Assembly (NCBI GenBank): GCA_964413265.1
Contig: CAYPRX010000123.1
Location: 1-27,434 of the forward strand
Source of the DNA: CAVYGN01 sp964413265
Lineage (GTDB): Bacteria; Spirochaetota; Brevinematia; Brevinematales; JAOACQ01
Reading direction: 5' to 3'
Length of the DNA stretch: 27,434 bases
Positions within the stretch are counted from its first letter, which is position 1; every line of letters starts with the position of its first letter. Below are positions 15,759 to 24,738 of this stretch, one piece after another. Under the pieces are notes generated by a model. That model ran no database searches. It had not been told where the DNA came from and worked only from the letters and a program-made list of their open reading frames with translations. The position numbers were made by a program, and so were the translations under genes.

Positions 15759-18700
15759 ATGAAATATTTTCTGCTGACAGCAGCAAGTGTTATGGCCATG
15801 CTGTTATTATCCATGAATTTATTTGCTCTCAATCAGATTCCTGGCTCTCAGAACGTCTATTTAGGATACGGGGTTGACCAGCTTTCTCTGGGTTATACCG
15901 GTATTTCTGAGCTGGGCAGCCTTGATGGAAACTCATATAACCCGGCAAGCCTTGGCGATCTCAGGAGGATAGCGAATAGCCTCTCTCTTGGCGGCCTTGG
16001 GAGCGAGGATTTATTAGTCAGTGCAGGATTTGCCTATCCAACAGGGTTCGGGGTACTGTCTATAAACGGTATCTACCTGAGCGATTCAGCGCCGGCTTCA
16101 CTTTCATCGCTGGCAGGGCTTCAATTGAATCTGGCTAAACCCATTACGGAGAATCTTTTCTGGGGCATCGATGTAAAGTATAATTCCGGTATGTTTACAA
16201 ATACATCGGACTGGCAGCTTGGGGGTGATATGGGTATCATTCTCAGGGAAAAAACAGAAGGTGGCGGGTTCGGTTTTTTTGATCCCTCTTACGGTATTGT
16301 ATTAAAAAACCTGGGAAAAACCATACAGCTTGATTCGTATGATCCGTTTCCGGCTATGGGGATAGGCGGGGGTGTATCTTTTTATCCCATCAAATATGAT
16401 GCCTATAAATTAAAATTGATCGGAGATGCAGTGTTCCCGGTTAATCCGTTTAATGCCGTGCTTGACTGCGGAATCGAGAACACATTTTTTGATTTTTTGA
16501 AGATAAGGGCAGGTTATGCACTTTCAGATCCATCTATTGGAATTACCGGCATAGGTCCTTTTCAGCTTGGAGTGGCTCTTACGGGAAAGATAGCCTATGA
16601 TGAAACGAATTTTAAACCTGAAAACTTACAGGTCAAAAGCGCCAATGCGCGCCTTGATAATTCTACTGATGTCGAACTGGCGTATGCACTGCAGCAGCAG
16701 GCTTTTAATGGAAGGTATGAATTGGCCCATTTTGTAACAGTGAGCATAGCATGGGGATATTTCAGTACTCTAAAGCCGGATTTGATGCTGAAACCGGATT
16801 TCACTTATATTTCGCCTAATAGTCAGTCCACCCAGGGGGAAGTCAGATTTTCTCTTGATATTAAAGATAGAGTTCTTATAGAGGGTTGGACACTTGAAAT
16901 AAAGGATAAAGACGGTAAGATCGTGAAGGTGTTTAAGAGCCTGGATAAATTGCAGATCAGAATGCTAACCCCGGGCAAATTTTTAAACCAGATCTTTTCG
17001 GCAAAGCAGCAGGTTGAAATTCCGAAGGAGATAGTATGGGACGGCCATGACGAAAGCGGTGCGAAATTACCGGACGGTGAATATTATTATACTCTCAAGG
17101 CCTGGGATGAAAATAATAATACGGGAGAAACCGACCCCGGAAGGATAGTAATAGATACTGCAGTTCCGAAAGTCGAACCATCAGTTCCTTATTTTGTCTT
17201 TTCAATTAATAAGGAAAGTTATAAACAGCAGCTTCCCATAGATATAAAGAGTTCGAATGTCGGAAACGGTGTAAAGATCCATGCTGCCATAATAGATGCA
17301 AAGAATGGCGAAGTGAAGACCTTCGATTTTGAGAATTCATGTCCTGAGAGAATCATTTGGGACGGCCATGACGGTCATAATTCGATCGCTCCTGAAGGGA
17401 GTTACAGTTTTTCCATAAGGGCTTGTGACCTGGCCGGGAACAGATCAGAAAAATCAATTGCTGGTATAAGACTTGTTACAAATTATGAATCAATTAAAGT
17501 TACGGCGAGTGATGAAATCTTTTCACCGAACAAAAACGGCATCAAGGACACTGTGACATTCCATCAAAAAGCATCGGGAACAAGAGGCCTGGAGGAATGG
17601 TCGCTCAAAATTTATGACGGTAATACAAACATCGTTAAGGAATTTGCGGGATCAAATGATTTGCCGGAAGAGATAGTCTGGGATGGGAAGGACAGGAAGA
17701 ATTCGGTTGTCACTGACGGCATTTATTCTTATGATACAGGATTGATATTCGATAGCGGTAATCATCCTGTATCGGAAAGAAAGAATATCAGAGTTAAAAC
17801 AATCCCTCCATTTATCGTTATAAAACCTGAATATATGTCATTTTCACCAAATAATACGGAAACCCGTAATTCGATTGTATTCGATAACACTGTAGAGGGT
17901 GATGATGATGATGTCATTGACATAAAAATAATCGATTCATCTGGCAGTGTGGTTTATTATAATACATATCAAAAGAAGGATTTTCCTGATAAATTCATCT
18001 GGAATGGAAGGGATAAGGACCTGCGTCCTCTTCCGGAGGGTAAATATACCTATATTGTAGAAGGTGTGGATAAGGTCGGCAACAGAAATTCGAAACAGAT
18101 CGACGGTATAGTTCTGAAGACGGGGCTTGAAAAGGTCGCGGTACAGGCAGATTTAAACGCCTTTTCACCTAAAAACTCTGTAAGCAACAAAATAGTATTT
18201 ACACCCATGGTGACATCCAGGGAAAACATAGTTGATTTTAATCTCTCTATCTATGATGATAAAAATAACCTTGTGAAATCGGTCAGTACCAACATTTTTA
18301 TGAATAAGATAGAATGGGACGGGACTGATAATTCAAAGGCTCTTGCCAGGGATGGAAATTATTCCTATCAATTAAGAATCAAATATGATTACGGAAACGA
18401 ATTAAGTTCCGCAGCCAGGAACGTTAAACTTCTCACTAAAGCTCCTGAAATTACAATCACCCCTGATTATACTGCTTTTTCTCCAAACGGGAGCGGCAAG
18501 AGGGAAACTCTTATAATACATCAGCATGTAGGGGAAGATCCGGATATTGTATATTATGCCGCAATAATTGACAGGAACGAAAGACAGGTAAGGTCCTATA
18601 AATGGGGCGGGACTGGTTCATCCGGTGTTCCCCGTGAACTTGTGTGGGACGGAACTGACGAAAAAGGTGCCCCGGCGGCGGAGGGAATTTACAGTTATGA

Positions 18701-19844
18701 AATAACGGGCATAGATGTTGCAGGCAATAAAACGGTAAGGACGATTAACAGGATAAAACTTGTCAGGACTTTTGAAAAACTTGTGTTCGCCAGTGACACA
18801 AAAGCATTTTCACCAAATAGTGGCGGTATTAAGGATACGGTAAAATTCACGCAGAGCCTGTCATCGACTGATGGGCTGGAGGAATCGATTTTAACAATAT
18901 ATGACTCTACAGGCAACAGGGTCAGGCAGTTCATTAAAAAAGACGGACTTGATAGGGAAATAATATGGGATGGAAGGAACGACAGAGGCAATATCCAGCC
19001 TGACGGAATATACAACGCCGAGCTTGAGTGCTCTTTCGACAGCGGTAATGACATTAAGTCAGGCATATCAAATATTATCATAGATAAAGTCCCCCCTGCA
19101 TATAAACTTTCTGTAAGTCCTGATCTGTTCACTCCTGATGGGGCCGGAGAGAATGAAATCCTGTATATTAATCTTGAGGTATCAGCTCTGGCCGGGATTA
19201 AGAACTGGGAAATAGATATTAACAAAAAATTTGAAAATGGAGAAAAAGGCAGGGTCTTCAAAAGATTTGAAGGAACCAATGATACAGCCAGTCTTTTACA
19301 ATGGGACGGATACAGCGATGACGGCCAGGATCTTGTTGAATCCGTACAGGATTATATCCTTGAACTTAAAGCTGAGGATAATGCCGGCAACAAACTGACC
19401 AATGTCACCAGGGAAATACACGTAGGTGTACTGGTGGAGAAGACCCCTGAGGGTTTAAGAATAAGAGTTTCGAGCATTCAGTTCGCTTTTGATAAGGCTG
19501 ACCTCATCGGGAACAGTATTGAAAACCTTGACAGGGTAATATTTATCATAAGGAAGGTCCTGTCCGATCCAAAAAAATACGGCATTACGGATAATTACAG
19601 GATAGAAATAAGCGGGCATGCGGATGATATAGGCACGGATCAATACAATCAGGTTTTATCAGAAAAAAGGGCATATACAGTTTATCAGTATTTCCTTATG
19701 AAGGATATCGATCCCCGAATTCTGACATACGCAGGGTATGGAAAGACCCGTCCTTACAAGATAGTGACCCCCGATATGCCAAAGGACAAAAGGGATGAAT
19801 ACAGGGCCCGCAACAGGAGGGTGGAATTTTTCATTAAGAAGTAA
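15759..19844 (+). CDS. Giant envelope protein: barrel-like N-terminus, eight FlgD-type Ig modules, OmpA domain
   Basis: A 1361-residue exported protein with a signal peptide cut near residue 24 (LFA/LNQ). Residues 25-290 resemble a PorV/UPF0164-like outer-membrane barrel (YNPASLGDL near 60, alternating beta pattern). From about 400, eight FlgD-Ig-like modules repeat every 105-112 residues, each with a WDG or WNG core near 426, 533, 641, 747, 852, 962, 1069 and 1181, usually preceded by FSPN and followed by DG.Y.Y and a GN turn. Residues from about 1228 form an OmpA/Pal peptidoglycan-binding domain with GHADDIGTDQYNQVLSEKRA and ARNRRVEF. It should tie the outer membrane to the cell wall and present a long periplasmic or surface stalk. 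AGGAGG precedes the ATG. The exact job is not known. Confidence 0.9.
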   Translation: MKYFLLTAASVMAMLLLSMNLFALNQIPGSQNVYLGYGVDQLSLGYTGISELGSLDGNSYNPASLGDLRRIANSLSLGGLGSEDLLVSAGFAYPTGFGVLSINGIYLSDSAPASLSSLAGLQLNLAKPITENLFWGIDVKYNSGMFTNTSDWQLGGDMGIILREKTEGGGFGFFDPSYGIVLKNLGKTIQLDSYDPFPAMGIGGGVSFYPIKYDAYKLKLIGDAVFPVNPFNAVLDCGIENTFFDFLKIRAGYALSDPSIGITGIGPFQLGVALTGKIAYDETNFKPENLQVKSANARLDNSTDVELAYALQQQAFNGRYELAHFVTVSIAWGYFSTLKPDLMLKPDFTYISPNSQSTQGEVRFSLDIKDRVLIEGWTLEIKDKDGKIVKVFKSLDKLQIRMLTPGKFLNQIFSAKQQVEIPKEIVWDGHDESGAKLPDGEYYYTLKAWDENNNTGETDPGRIVIDTAVPKVEPSVPYFVFSINKESYKQQLPIDIKSSNVGNGVKIHAAIIDAKNGEVKTFDFENSCPERIIWDGHDGHNSIAPEGSYSFSIRACDLAGNRSEKSIAGIRLVTNYESIKVTASDEIFSPNKNGIKDTVTFHQKASGTRGLEEWSLKIYDGNTNIVKEFAGSNDLPEEIVWDGKDRKNSVVTDGIYSYDTGLIFDSGNHPVSERKNIRVKTIPPFIVIKPEYMSFSPNNTETRNSIVFDNTVEGDDDDVIDIKIIDSSGSVVYYNTYQKKDFPDKFIWNGRDKDLRPLPEGKYTYIVEGVDKVGNRNSKQIDGIVLKTGLEKVAVQADLNAFSPKNSVSNKIVFTPMVTSRENIVDFNLSIYDDKNNLVKSVSTNIFMNKIEWDGTDNSKALARDGNYSYQLRIKYDYGNELSSAARNVKLLTKAPEITITPDYTAFSPNGSGKRETLIIHQHVGEDPDIVYYAAIIDRNERQVRSYKWGGTGSSGVPRELVWDGTDEKGAPAAEGIYSYEITGIDVAGNKTVRTINRIKLVRTFEKLVFASDTKAFSPNSGGIKDTVKFTQSLSSTDGLEESILTIYDSTGNRVRQFIKKDGLDREIIWDGRNDRGNIQPDGIYNAELECSFDSGNDIKSGISNIIIDKVPPAYKLSVSPDLFTPDGAGENEILYINLEVSALAGIKNWEIDINKKFENGEKGRVFKRFEGTNDTASLLQWDGYSDDGQDLVESVQDYILELKAEDNAGNKLTNVTREIHVGVLVEKTPEGLRIRVSSIQFAFDKADLIGNSIENLDRVIFIIRKVLSDPKKYGITDNYRIEISGHADDIGTDQYNQVLSEKRAYTVYQYFLMKDIDPRILTYAGYGKTRPYKIVTPDMPKDKRDEYRARNRRVEFFIKK

Positions 19845-19853
19845 GAGACATAA

Positions 19854-19888
19854 AAATGCCCCGTTCTATAAATTAGCACGGGGCATTT
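19854..19888. terminator. Bidirectional terminator between convergent genes
   Basis: AAATGCCCCGT (19854-19864) pairs perfectly with ACGGGGCATTT (19878-19888) over a 13-base loop. On the minus strand the stem is followed by TTTTTAT, a good T-tract for the small barrel gene; on the plus strand the tail is ATTTAAATTT-like, so it can also end the giant gene's transcript. Confidence 0.85.
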
Positions 19889-19903
19889 AAATTTAAACGC
19901 AAT

Positions 19904-20350
19904 TTAAAAATGGACACGGATACCAAGGCGCAGCTCGAACCCGATATTTAGAGTTGGGAGGAAATAGACCAGAGGGTCGACTTCTGCGAAAATTTCAAAT
20001 CTCTCCAAAGGGAATATCTGCAGTCCGAGAGGGATCCTGCCGCCGAGGTCAAAGGCCTGGCCTCCAAAACCTACAAAACCGCCGATACCGATGTAATAAT
20101 CAAGTATGCCGGCCAGATGTGCGTTGATTGCCCACCAGTCAAGGCTTATTACAATGCTGGAAGTCTGCCCGAAAAACCATTCAGCGCCTATTACAGGGAA
20201 AGTGCCAAATTTCAAAGTCAGTCCCAGACCCTCTGAGTATGCAGGACCACCGTAGTCACCGTAAATACCTACAGCCGTTGAACCTGCGGCACTGAACCCG
20301 CTTACGGAAATCAACAAAACAAAACCAAGCAGTAAAATAATTCTCTTCAT
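19904..20350 (-). CDS. Small outer-membrane beta-barrel protein, BAPKO_0422/DUF3996-like
   Basis: A 148-residue exported protein with a signal peptide (MKRIILLLGFVLLISVSGFS) followed by short amphipathic strands: GLGLTLKFG, VIGAEWFFG, YYIGIGGFVGFGG, FDLGGRIPLGLQIFP, FEIFAEVDP and a C-terminal FELRLGIRVHF ending in Phe, as outer-membrane barrels do. The RIPLGLQ...PLE..FAEVDP pattern is close to a spirochaete family of small barrels (BAPKO_0422, DUF3996); that match is from memory of the family pattern. GGAGGG precedes the ATG by six bases. It is monocistronic, between a terminator and its own promoter. Confidence 0.75.
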   Translation of the reverse strand: MKRIILLLGFVLLISVSGFSAAGSTAVGIYGDYGGPAYSEGLGLTLKFGTFPVIGAEWFFGQTSSIVISLDWWAINAHLAGILDYYIGIGGFVGFGGQAFDLGGRIPLGLQIFPLERFEIFAEVDPLVYFLPTLNIGFELRLGIRVHF

Positions 20351-20383
20351 CAGAACCCTCCATCAATTTCATTTTGAATCACT

Positions 20384-20411
20384 ATTTTATATAGAAAATT
20401 TGAAATGTCAA
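20384..20411 (-). promoter_or_regulatory. Sigma70-type promoter of the small barrel gene
   Basis: On the minus strand a perfect TTGACA (20411-20406) and TAAAAT (20389-20384, 5/6) are 16 bases apart, about 35 bases before the ATG at 20350. Confidence 0.65.
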
Positions 20412-20517
20412 ATTATAATCGTTTTTCTCATAGAAATTCAAATATAGCATGCCTTCATCTACTACCTGAATTATTACTAAATTATTGCGTGTACGTTAAC
20501 TATTTTTTTCAAATCCA

Positions 20518-20546
20518 TTGACATTGATATGCTGATGTTTTATAAT
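20518..20546 (+). promoter_or_regulatory. Perfect consensus sigma70 promoter of the pentose locus
   Basis: TTGACA (20518-20523), a 17-base spacer and TATAAT (20541-20546) match the sigma70 consensus completely. Transcription would start near 20553, about 38 bases before the regulator's ATG. I looked for a LacI-type palindrome with a central CG around it and found only weak ones (for instance around GTACGTTAAC, 20491-20500), so the operator is not assigned. Confidence 0.75.
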
Positions 20547-20590
20547 CTTGTTTTAATCTGATATATCGCAGAAGTTTTTGAGATGTGTTT

Positions 20591-21625
20591 ATGATGACAA
20601 TTAAAGAGATCGCCAGGAGTGCAAATGTATCTATCGGAACAGTCGATAGAGTTATACATGGAAGGGGCAGGGTATCAAAGGATACCGCCACTCTGATTAG
20701 AAAGTTAATTTCTGAATCCGGTTATAAAGCGAATATTTTCGGCAAGCATCTTTCTCTGGCGAAGGTTTACACATTCGGTGTTCTGATGCCAAGGCTTTAC
20801 CAGGATTCCAGATACTGGGAAATCTCTGCGAGAGGAATAGAACAGGCGCAGAGCGAGCTGAAGAGTTATAATGTAAAAATAAAGTATTTTTTTTATGACC
20901 GGTATTCCGAAACGTCGATTAAACAGGAAATAGAGAAAATAGAAGATGGCGGTATCGACGGGCTGCTGATTGCCCCGGTCCTGCACAAACCTATAAAACA
21001 TTTTCTGGAATCAATCTCCGGTAAAATACCGTATGCGCTGTTTAATGCTAATATACCGGATATGAAAGCGATAAGTTATATAGGGCAGGACTCATTTCAG
21101 AGCGGTGTTTTATCGGCGAAGCTGATGAAAATGATGGTTAGTGAAAAAGGCTTTTTAGCAGTAATGGTCACAGTGACGAACGATTATCATATAATTGAAA
21201 GGGTTGACGGGTTTTATTCTTTTTTTGAAAATAATGATGATTACAATTTAAAATCATACATAATAGACCCATGCACAAGGGATCTGTTTTACGGGACGAT
21301 GAAAAAAATAATAAAGGAAGAAAAAGACCTCAAGGGAGTATTTGTTGCAAATGCATCGACCCATTATGCGGCCGAATATATAAAAGAATTTTGCGGAAAC
21401 AAAAAATTATACGTGGTAGGATATGATCCTACAGAGGAAAATATTAAATTCCTGAAGGAAGGATTTATCGACTTTCTGATTAGTCAGAAAGCCGAAATGC
21501 AGGGATATAAAGGAATTTATGCTCTTTACCGCAGCGTTGTTCTGCAAGAGCCTTTTGAAAAATATGTCATGATGCCGCTTGATATCATTACGAATGAGAA
21601 TTTGATTTACTACCAGAAATATTAG
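20591..21625 (+). CDS. LacI-family transcriptional regulator with sugar-binding domain
   Basis: Likely controls the araB-araD-transport genes downstream in response to a pentose. The N-terminal helix-turn-helix is MTIKEIARSANVSIGTVDRVIHG, with RGRVS after it; the TVDRVxHGRGxVS form marks a LacI subgroup (classical members have TVSRVLN). The hinge segment (GYKANIFGKHLSLAK) is followed from about residue 60 by a type I periplasmic-binding-protein fold with FGVLMPR, DGLLIAP, SYIGQDS, KGVFVAN and VVGYDP. Three possible starts lie close together: GTG 20585, ATG 20591 and ATG 20594; I chose 20591, with a weak GAGA upstream. It is separated from araB by only 35 bases, so it is probably co-transcribed with it. 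Confidence 0.88.
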   Translation: MMTIKEIARSANVSIGTVDRVIHGRGRVSKDTATLIRKLISESGYKANIFGKHLSLAKVYTFGVLMPRLYQDSRYWEISARGIEQAQSELKSYNVKIKYFFYDRYSETSIKQEIEKIEDGGIDGLLIAPVLHKPIKHFLESISGKIPYALFNANIPDMKAISYIGQDSFQSGVLSAKLMKMMVSEKGFLAVMVTVTNDYHIIERVDGFYSFFENNDDYNLKSYIIDPCTRDLFYGTMKKIIKEEKDLKGVFVANASTHYAAEYIKEFCGNKKLYVVGYDPTEENIKFLKEGFIDFLISQKAEMQGYKGIYALYRSVVLQEPFEKYVMMPLDIITNENLIYYQKY

Positions 21626-21660
21626 TTGCCTTTTGTACATTACTGCAGGGGTGGAATTAT

Positions 21661-23325
21661 ATGGATGCTGAAAACATGGTGATGGGAGTGGATTTTGGTA
21701 CTGACTCTGTCAGGTCGGTAATTATTGATACGGAAAACGGATCTGAAATCTCTAACCATGTCAGTTATTATAAACGATGGAAAGAGGGGAAATACTGCGA
21801 TCCTTCAAAAGCTCAATTCAGGCAGCATCCCCTTGATTATATAGAAGGGCTTGAGGAATCAGTAACCGGCGCCCTTGAGAAGGCTCCTGCCGGAACTGCC
21901 GGCAGGATTCGCGGTATTTCTGTTGACACGACGGGGTCTACTCCGGTTCCTGTTGATCAAAAGGGCACTCCTCTGGCTCTCATCAAGGGATTTGAAGAAA
22001 ATCCCAATGCCATGTTTGTACTATGGAAAGACCACACGGCTATCAAGGAAGCGGAGAGGATTAACGAGGTCTCGAAAAACTGGGGAGAGACGGATTATAC
22101 AAAGTATGAAGGCGGTGTATATTCTTCAGAATGGTTCTGGTCTAAAATTCTTCATGTCTTGAGGTCAGATATTGAGATCAGGAAAAATGCTTTTTCCTGG
22201 GTTGAACACTGCGATTGGATTCCCGCTCTTCTTACAGGCAATACTGACCCGCTGACATTGATGAGGAGCAGATGCGCTGCGGGGCACAAGGCAATGTGGC
22301 ATGAGGACTTTGAGGGGCTTCCGCCTGACAAATTCTTAGAATCAATAGATCCAATTTTAAAGGGATTGAGAAACAGGTTATACTCTAGAACATTTACCAG
22401 TGATATGAAAGAAGGCTATTTAACCGAAGATTGGGCTCACAGATTGGGACTTGGCAAGGATGTCGCTGTGGGCGTGGGTGCATTTGATGCCCATATGGGG
22501 GCAGTGGGCGGAGAAATTGAGCCGTATTTTCTTATAAAAATCATGGGCACTTCGACATGCGATATACTTGTCGCTCCGATGAAAGAAATGTCAGGAAAGC
22601 TTATAAAAGGAATATGCGGACAGGTTGATGGTTCTGTCATTCCGGGAATGCTTGGCATGGAGGCAGGACAATCCGCATACGGCGATGTTTATGCATGGTT
22701 TGCAAAAATTTTAAGCTGGCCGCTCGAAGCGATTGGCGGTAATAATAAATTGCTTGATGAAATATCACAGATGATCATACCGAAGCTGTCAAGTGAAGCT
22801 GAGAAAACACCTGCCGGTGAATCGGGGATAACGTCGCTTGACTGGCTTAACGGCAGGAGGACACCTTATGCAAATCAAGCGCTCAGGGGTGCCCTTATGG
22901 GTCTTAATCTGGGAAGCGATGCCCCCGGAATTTTCAGGGCGCTTGTTGAAGCGACCGCATTCGGTTCGAAAAAAATCGTTGACCGTTTTACGGCTGAGGG
23001 AGTACCCATAAAAGGCATAATTGCCCTGGGGGGTGTGGCTAAAAAATCACCTTTTGTCCTCCAGGTTCTGGCTGATGTATTAAATATGCCCATCAAGATT
23101 ATACGTTCCGACCAGGCGGTAGCCCTCGGTGCCGCAATGTTTGCTGCCGTTGTGGCAGGTATTTATAAAAACATTCCTGATGCTCAGAAAGCGATGGGGA
23201 GCGGTTTTGAGAGCGAATACAAACCGAATCCAGCCAATGTCAATAAATATTCGGATATGTATAAAATGTACTCAAGATTGGCTGATTTTGTTGAAAAAGA
23301 GTGTAACGTTAGGGACATTAGATGA
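21661..23325 (+). CDS. araB: L-ribulokinase AraB
   Basis: Phosphorylates L-ribulose to L-ribulose 5-phosphate in arabinose breakdown. The 554-residue protein is a FGGY-family kinase with DFGTDSVRSV (11-20), SVDTTGSTPVPVD (87-99), LWKDHTA (121-127), GAFDAHMGAVGG (273-284, with the catalytic Asp276), MGTSTCDILV, ALGGVAKKSPFVLQVLADVL and ALGAAMFAAV near the end. These are the AraB subgroup patterns, distinct from xylulokinase and glycerol kinase. AGGGGTGG precedes the ATG. The stop overlaps the araD start (ATGA). No araA is visible before or after it in the window. Confidence 0.95.
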   Translation: MDAENMVMGVDFGTDSVRSVIIDTENGSEISNHVSYYKRWKEGKYCDPSKAQFRQHPLDYIEGLEESVTGALEKAPAGTAGRIRGISVDTTGSTPVPVDQKGTPLALIKGFEENPNAMFVLWKDHTAIKEAERINEVSKNWGETDYTKYEGGVYSSEWFWSKILHVLRSDIEIRKNAFSWVEHCDWIPALLTGNTDPLTLMRSRCAAGHKAMWHEDFEGLPPDKFLESIDPILKGLRNRLYSRTFTSDMKEGYLTEDWAHRLGLGKDVAVGVGAFDAHMGAVGGEIEPYFLIKIMGTSTCDILVAPMKEMSGKLIKGICGQVDGSVIPGMLGMEAGQSAYGDVYAWFAKILSWPLEAIGGNNKLLDEISQMIIPKLSSEAEKTPAGESGITSLDWLNGRRTPYANQALRGALMGLNLGSDAPGIFRALVEATAFGSKKIVDRFTAEGVPIKGIIALGGVAKKSPFVLQVLADVLNMPIKIIRSDQAVALGAAMFAAVVAGIYKNIPDAQKAMGSGFESEYKPNPANVNKYSDMYKMYSRLADFVEKECNVRDIR

Positions 23326-24026
23326 GTAAATATAATTATAAAGAAATCAGAGAAAGAGCATGGGAAGCCAATATGGGACTTGTAAAATATAATCTTGTAA
23401 AATATACTTTTGGCAACGTAAGTGCATTCGATCCCGAAAAAGCGGTCTTTGCGATAAAGCCGAGCGGTTTCCCGTATGAGTATCTAAAACCTGAGGATCT
23501 CGTCGTTGTTGATCTTGAGAATAAAGTTGTAGAAGGGAAAAACCGCTATTCCTCAGATACCAAGACACATTCGCTGCTTTACAGGAATTTCAGGGGAATA
23601 GGAGGAGTTGCCCATGTTCATGCACCTTACAGTGTGGCATGGGCGCAGGCTGTAAAACCAATACCTGTTTTGGGTACAACCCATGCAGACGCCGCCCCTC
23701 ATGACATACCATGTACAGAGATTATGAGTGATAAGATGATCAAAGGCGATTATGAGGAAGAAACGGGAAATCAGATCCTTGAAACATTCAGGGATATTTC
23801 ATATAAAGAGGTCGAAATGGTCCTTGTCGCCTGTCATGGCCCCTTTACATGGGGAGAAACTCCTGAAAAAGCCCTTTATAATTGTGTGATGGTGGAAGAG
23901 ATCGCTAAGATGGCATTACTGACGCTGTTAATAAATCCCTCTGTATCCAGATTGAAAAATACGCTGATTTCGAAACATTATACGAGAAAACATGGCAAGG
24001 ATGCTTATTACGGGCAGGATAATTAG
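23322..24026 (+). CDS. araD: L-ribulose-5-phosphate 4-epimerase AraD
   Basis: Converts L-ribulose 5-phosphate to D-xylulose 5-phosphate, feeding the pentose phosphate pathway. A zinc-dependent class II aldolase/epimerase of 234 residues with YTFGNVSA (28-35), IKPSGF, SSDTKTH (77-83), zinc ligands His98 and His100 in AHVHAPY, GTTHAD (118-123), His172 in CHGPFTWG and the closing HYTRKHGKDAYYGQ with the conserved Tyr. All these align with E. coli AraD positions (Asp76, His95, His97, Asp120, His171, Tyr229) from memory. Translation is coupled to araB by a 4-base overlap. UlaF and SgbE are close relatives, but the araB neighbour makes AraD the best reading. Confidence 0.95.
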   Translation: MSKYNYKEIRERAWEANMGLVKYNLVKYTFGNVSAFDPEKAVFAIKPSGFPYEYLKPEDLVVVDLENKVVEGKNRYSSDTKTHSLLYRNFRGIGGVAHVHAPYSVAWAQAVKPIPVLGTTHADAAPHDIPCTEIMSDKMIKGDYEEETGNQILETFRDISYKEVEMVLVACHGPFTWGETPEKALYNCVMVEEIAKMALLTLLINPSVSRLKNTLISKHYTRKHGKDAYYGQDN

Positions 24027-24053
24027 AATTGACTAATTATAGGAGGAAATAAT

Positions 24054-24686
24054 ATGAATAAGTTTTGGAAGGTAGTATGGTCAGTGCTGTTTGCTGCGGC
24101 GTCTTCAATGATTTTTGCCACTTCTTATGCCCTTTCCTATCTTAATGTTGTCGGCTTGTATTCGGAGACCGGAGCAGGGCATGTCGAAGTCATGAAGGGT
24201 GGTAAATGGAATATTGTGAGCATCGGCGATAAAATCTCTCTATATACCACCATCAGGATTACAGTCGACAGGGATTGGGTTGAGATTAGCCCCGACGACA
24301 ATCCCAATGCTGTTTATGAACTTGACGGAAGCAAGAAAGGGCCCGTTATCAAGAAAATATCCGATCTGCTCAAGCAGAAACCGAAAATAGTGAGTTTTCC
24401 GAAAAAAAGTGTTAAGGGAGATAAGAACTTTTCAGGTAAACTGGTCGTAGTGCAGTATCTGGGCAGGCAGAGATACCAGGCAAACGATGATGCGGATTGG
24501 GTTGATCTCAGGTATGGCGATATACTGGACAAGGGCGGTACTGTCAACATAATAGCTATTAACAGTACCCTTGCTCTTGAATATCCGAATGGCGACGTTT
24601 CGAATATCTACGGCCCGATTAGATTTAAAGTGGAAAAGCTCTTTACCGGGCAGAAACTTTATAAATATCTTAATGTGACTGAATAA
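24054..24686 (+). CDS. Secreted protein of unknown function, two FecR-like halves
   Basis: A 210-residue exported protein, with a signal peptide of about 26 residues (hydrophobic core VVWSVLFAAASSMIFA). The mature part appears to hold two similar units: one with KWNIVSIGDKISLYTTIRI (51-69) and one with DWVDLRYGDILDKGGTVNI (148-166), each a W..(V/L)..GD.(I/L) pattern followed by strands and a (V/L)YEL or LEYPNG turn. This resembles FecR/perturbed-iron-binding-like beta domains, which often sense or scaffold in the envelope, but the match is loose. A basic Lys/Pro linker (100-125) joins the halves. AGGAGG precedes the ATG. Its place between araD and the sugar-binding protein is unexplained. Confidence 0.75.
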   Translation: MNKFWKVVWSVLFAAASSMIFATSYALSYLNVVGLYSETGAGHVEVMKGGKWNIVSIGDKISLYTTIRITVDRDWVEISPDDNPNAVYELDGSKKGPVIKKISDLLKQKPKIVSFPKKSVKGDKNFSGKLVVVQYLGRQRYQANDDADWVDLRYGDILDKGGTVNIIAINSTLALEYPNGDVSNIYGPIRFKVEKLFTGQKLYKYLNVTE

Positions 24687-24738
24687 TTAATTTGGAAAAT
24701 CAGACCATTTCAAAGGAAGAAGTCTGAAAATAAAAAAT

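Noticed and set aside
18695..19279. 194-codon open frame on the minus strand inside the giant envelope gene
   Set aside because: It is a mirror of the repeat region (Ser/Leu/Pro-rich), with no independent sign of being a gene.
20485..20502. Possible LacI-type operator around GTGTACGTTAAC
   Set aside because: Only about half of the paired positions are symmetric and the site lies upstream of the -35; too weak to assign.
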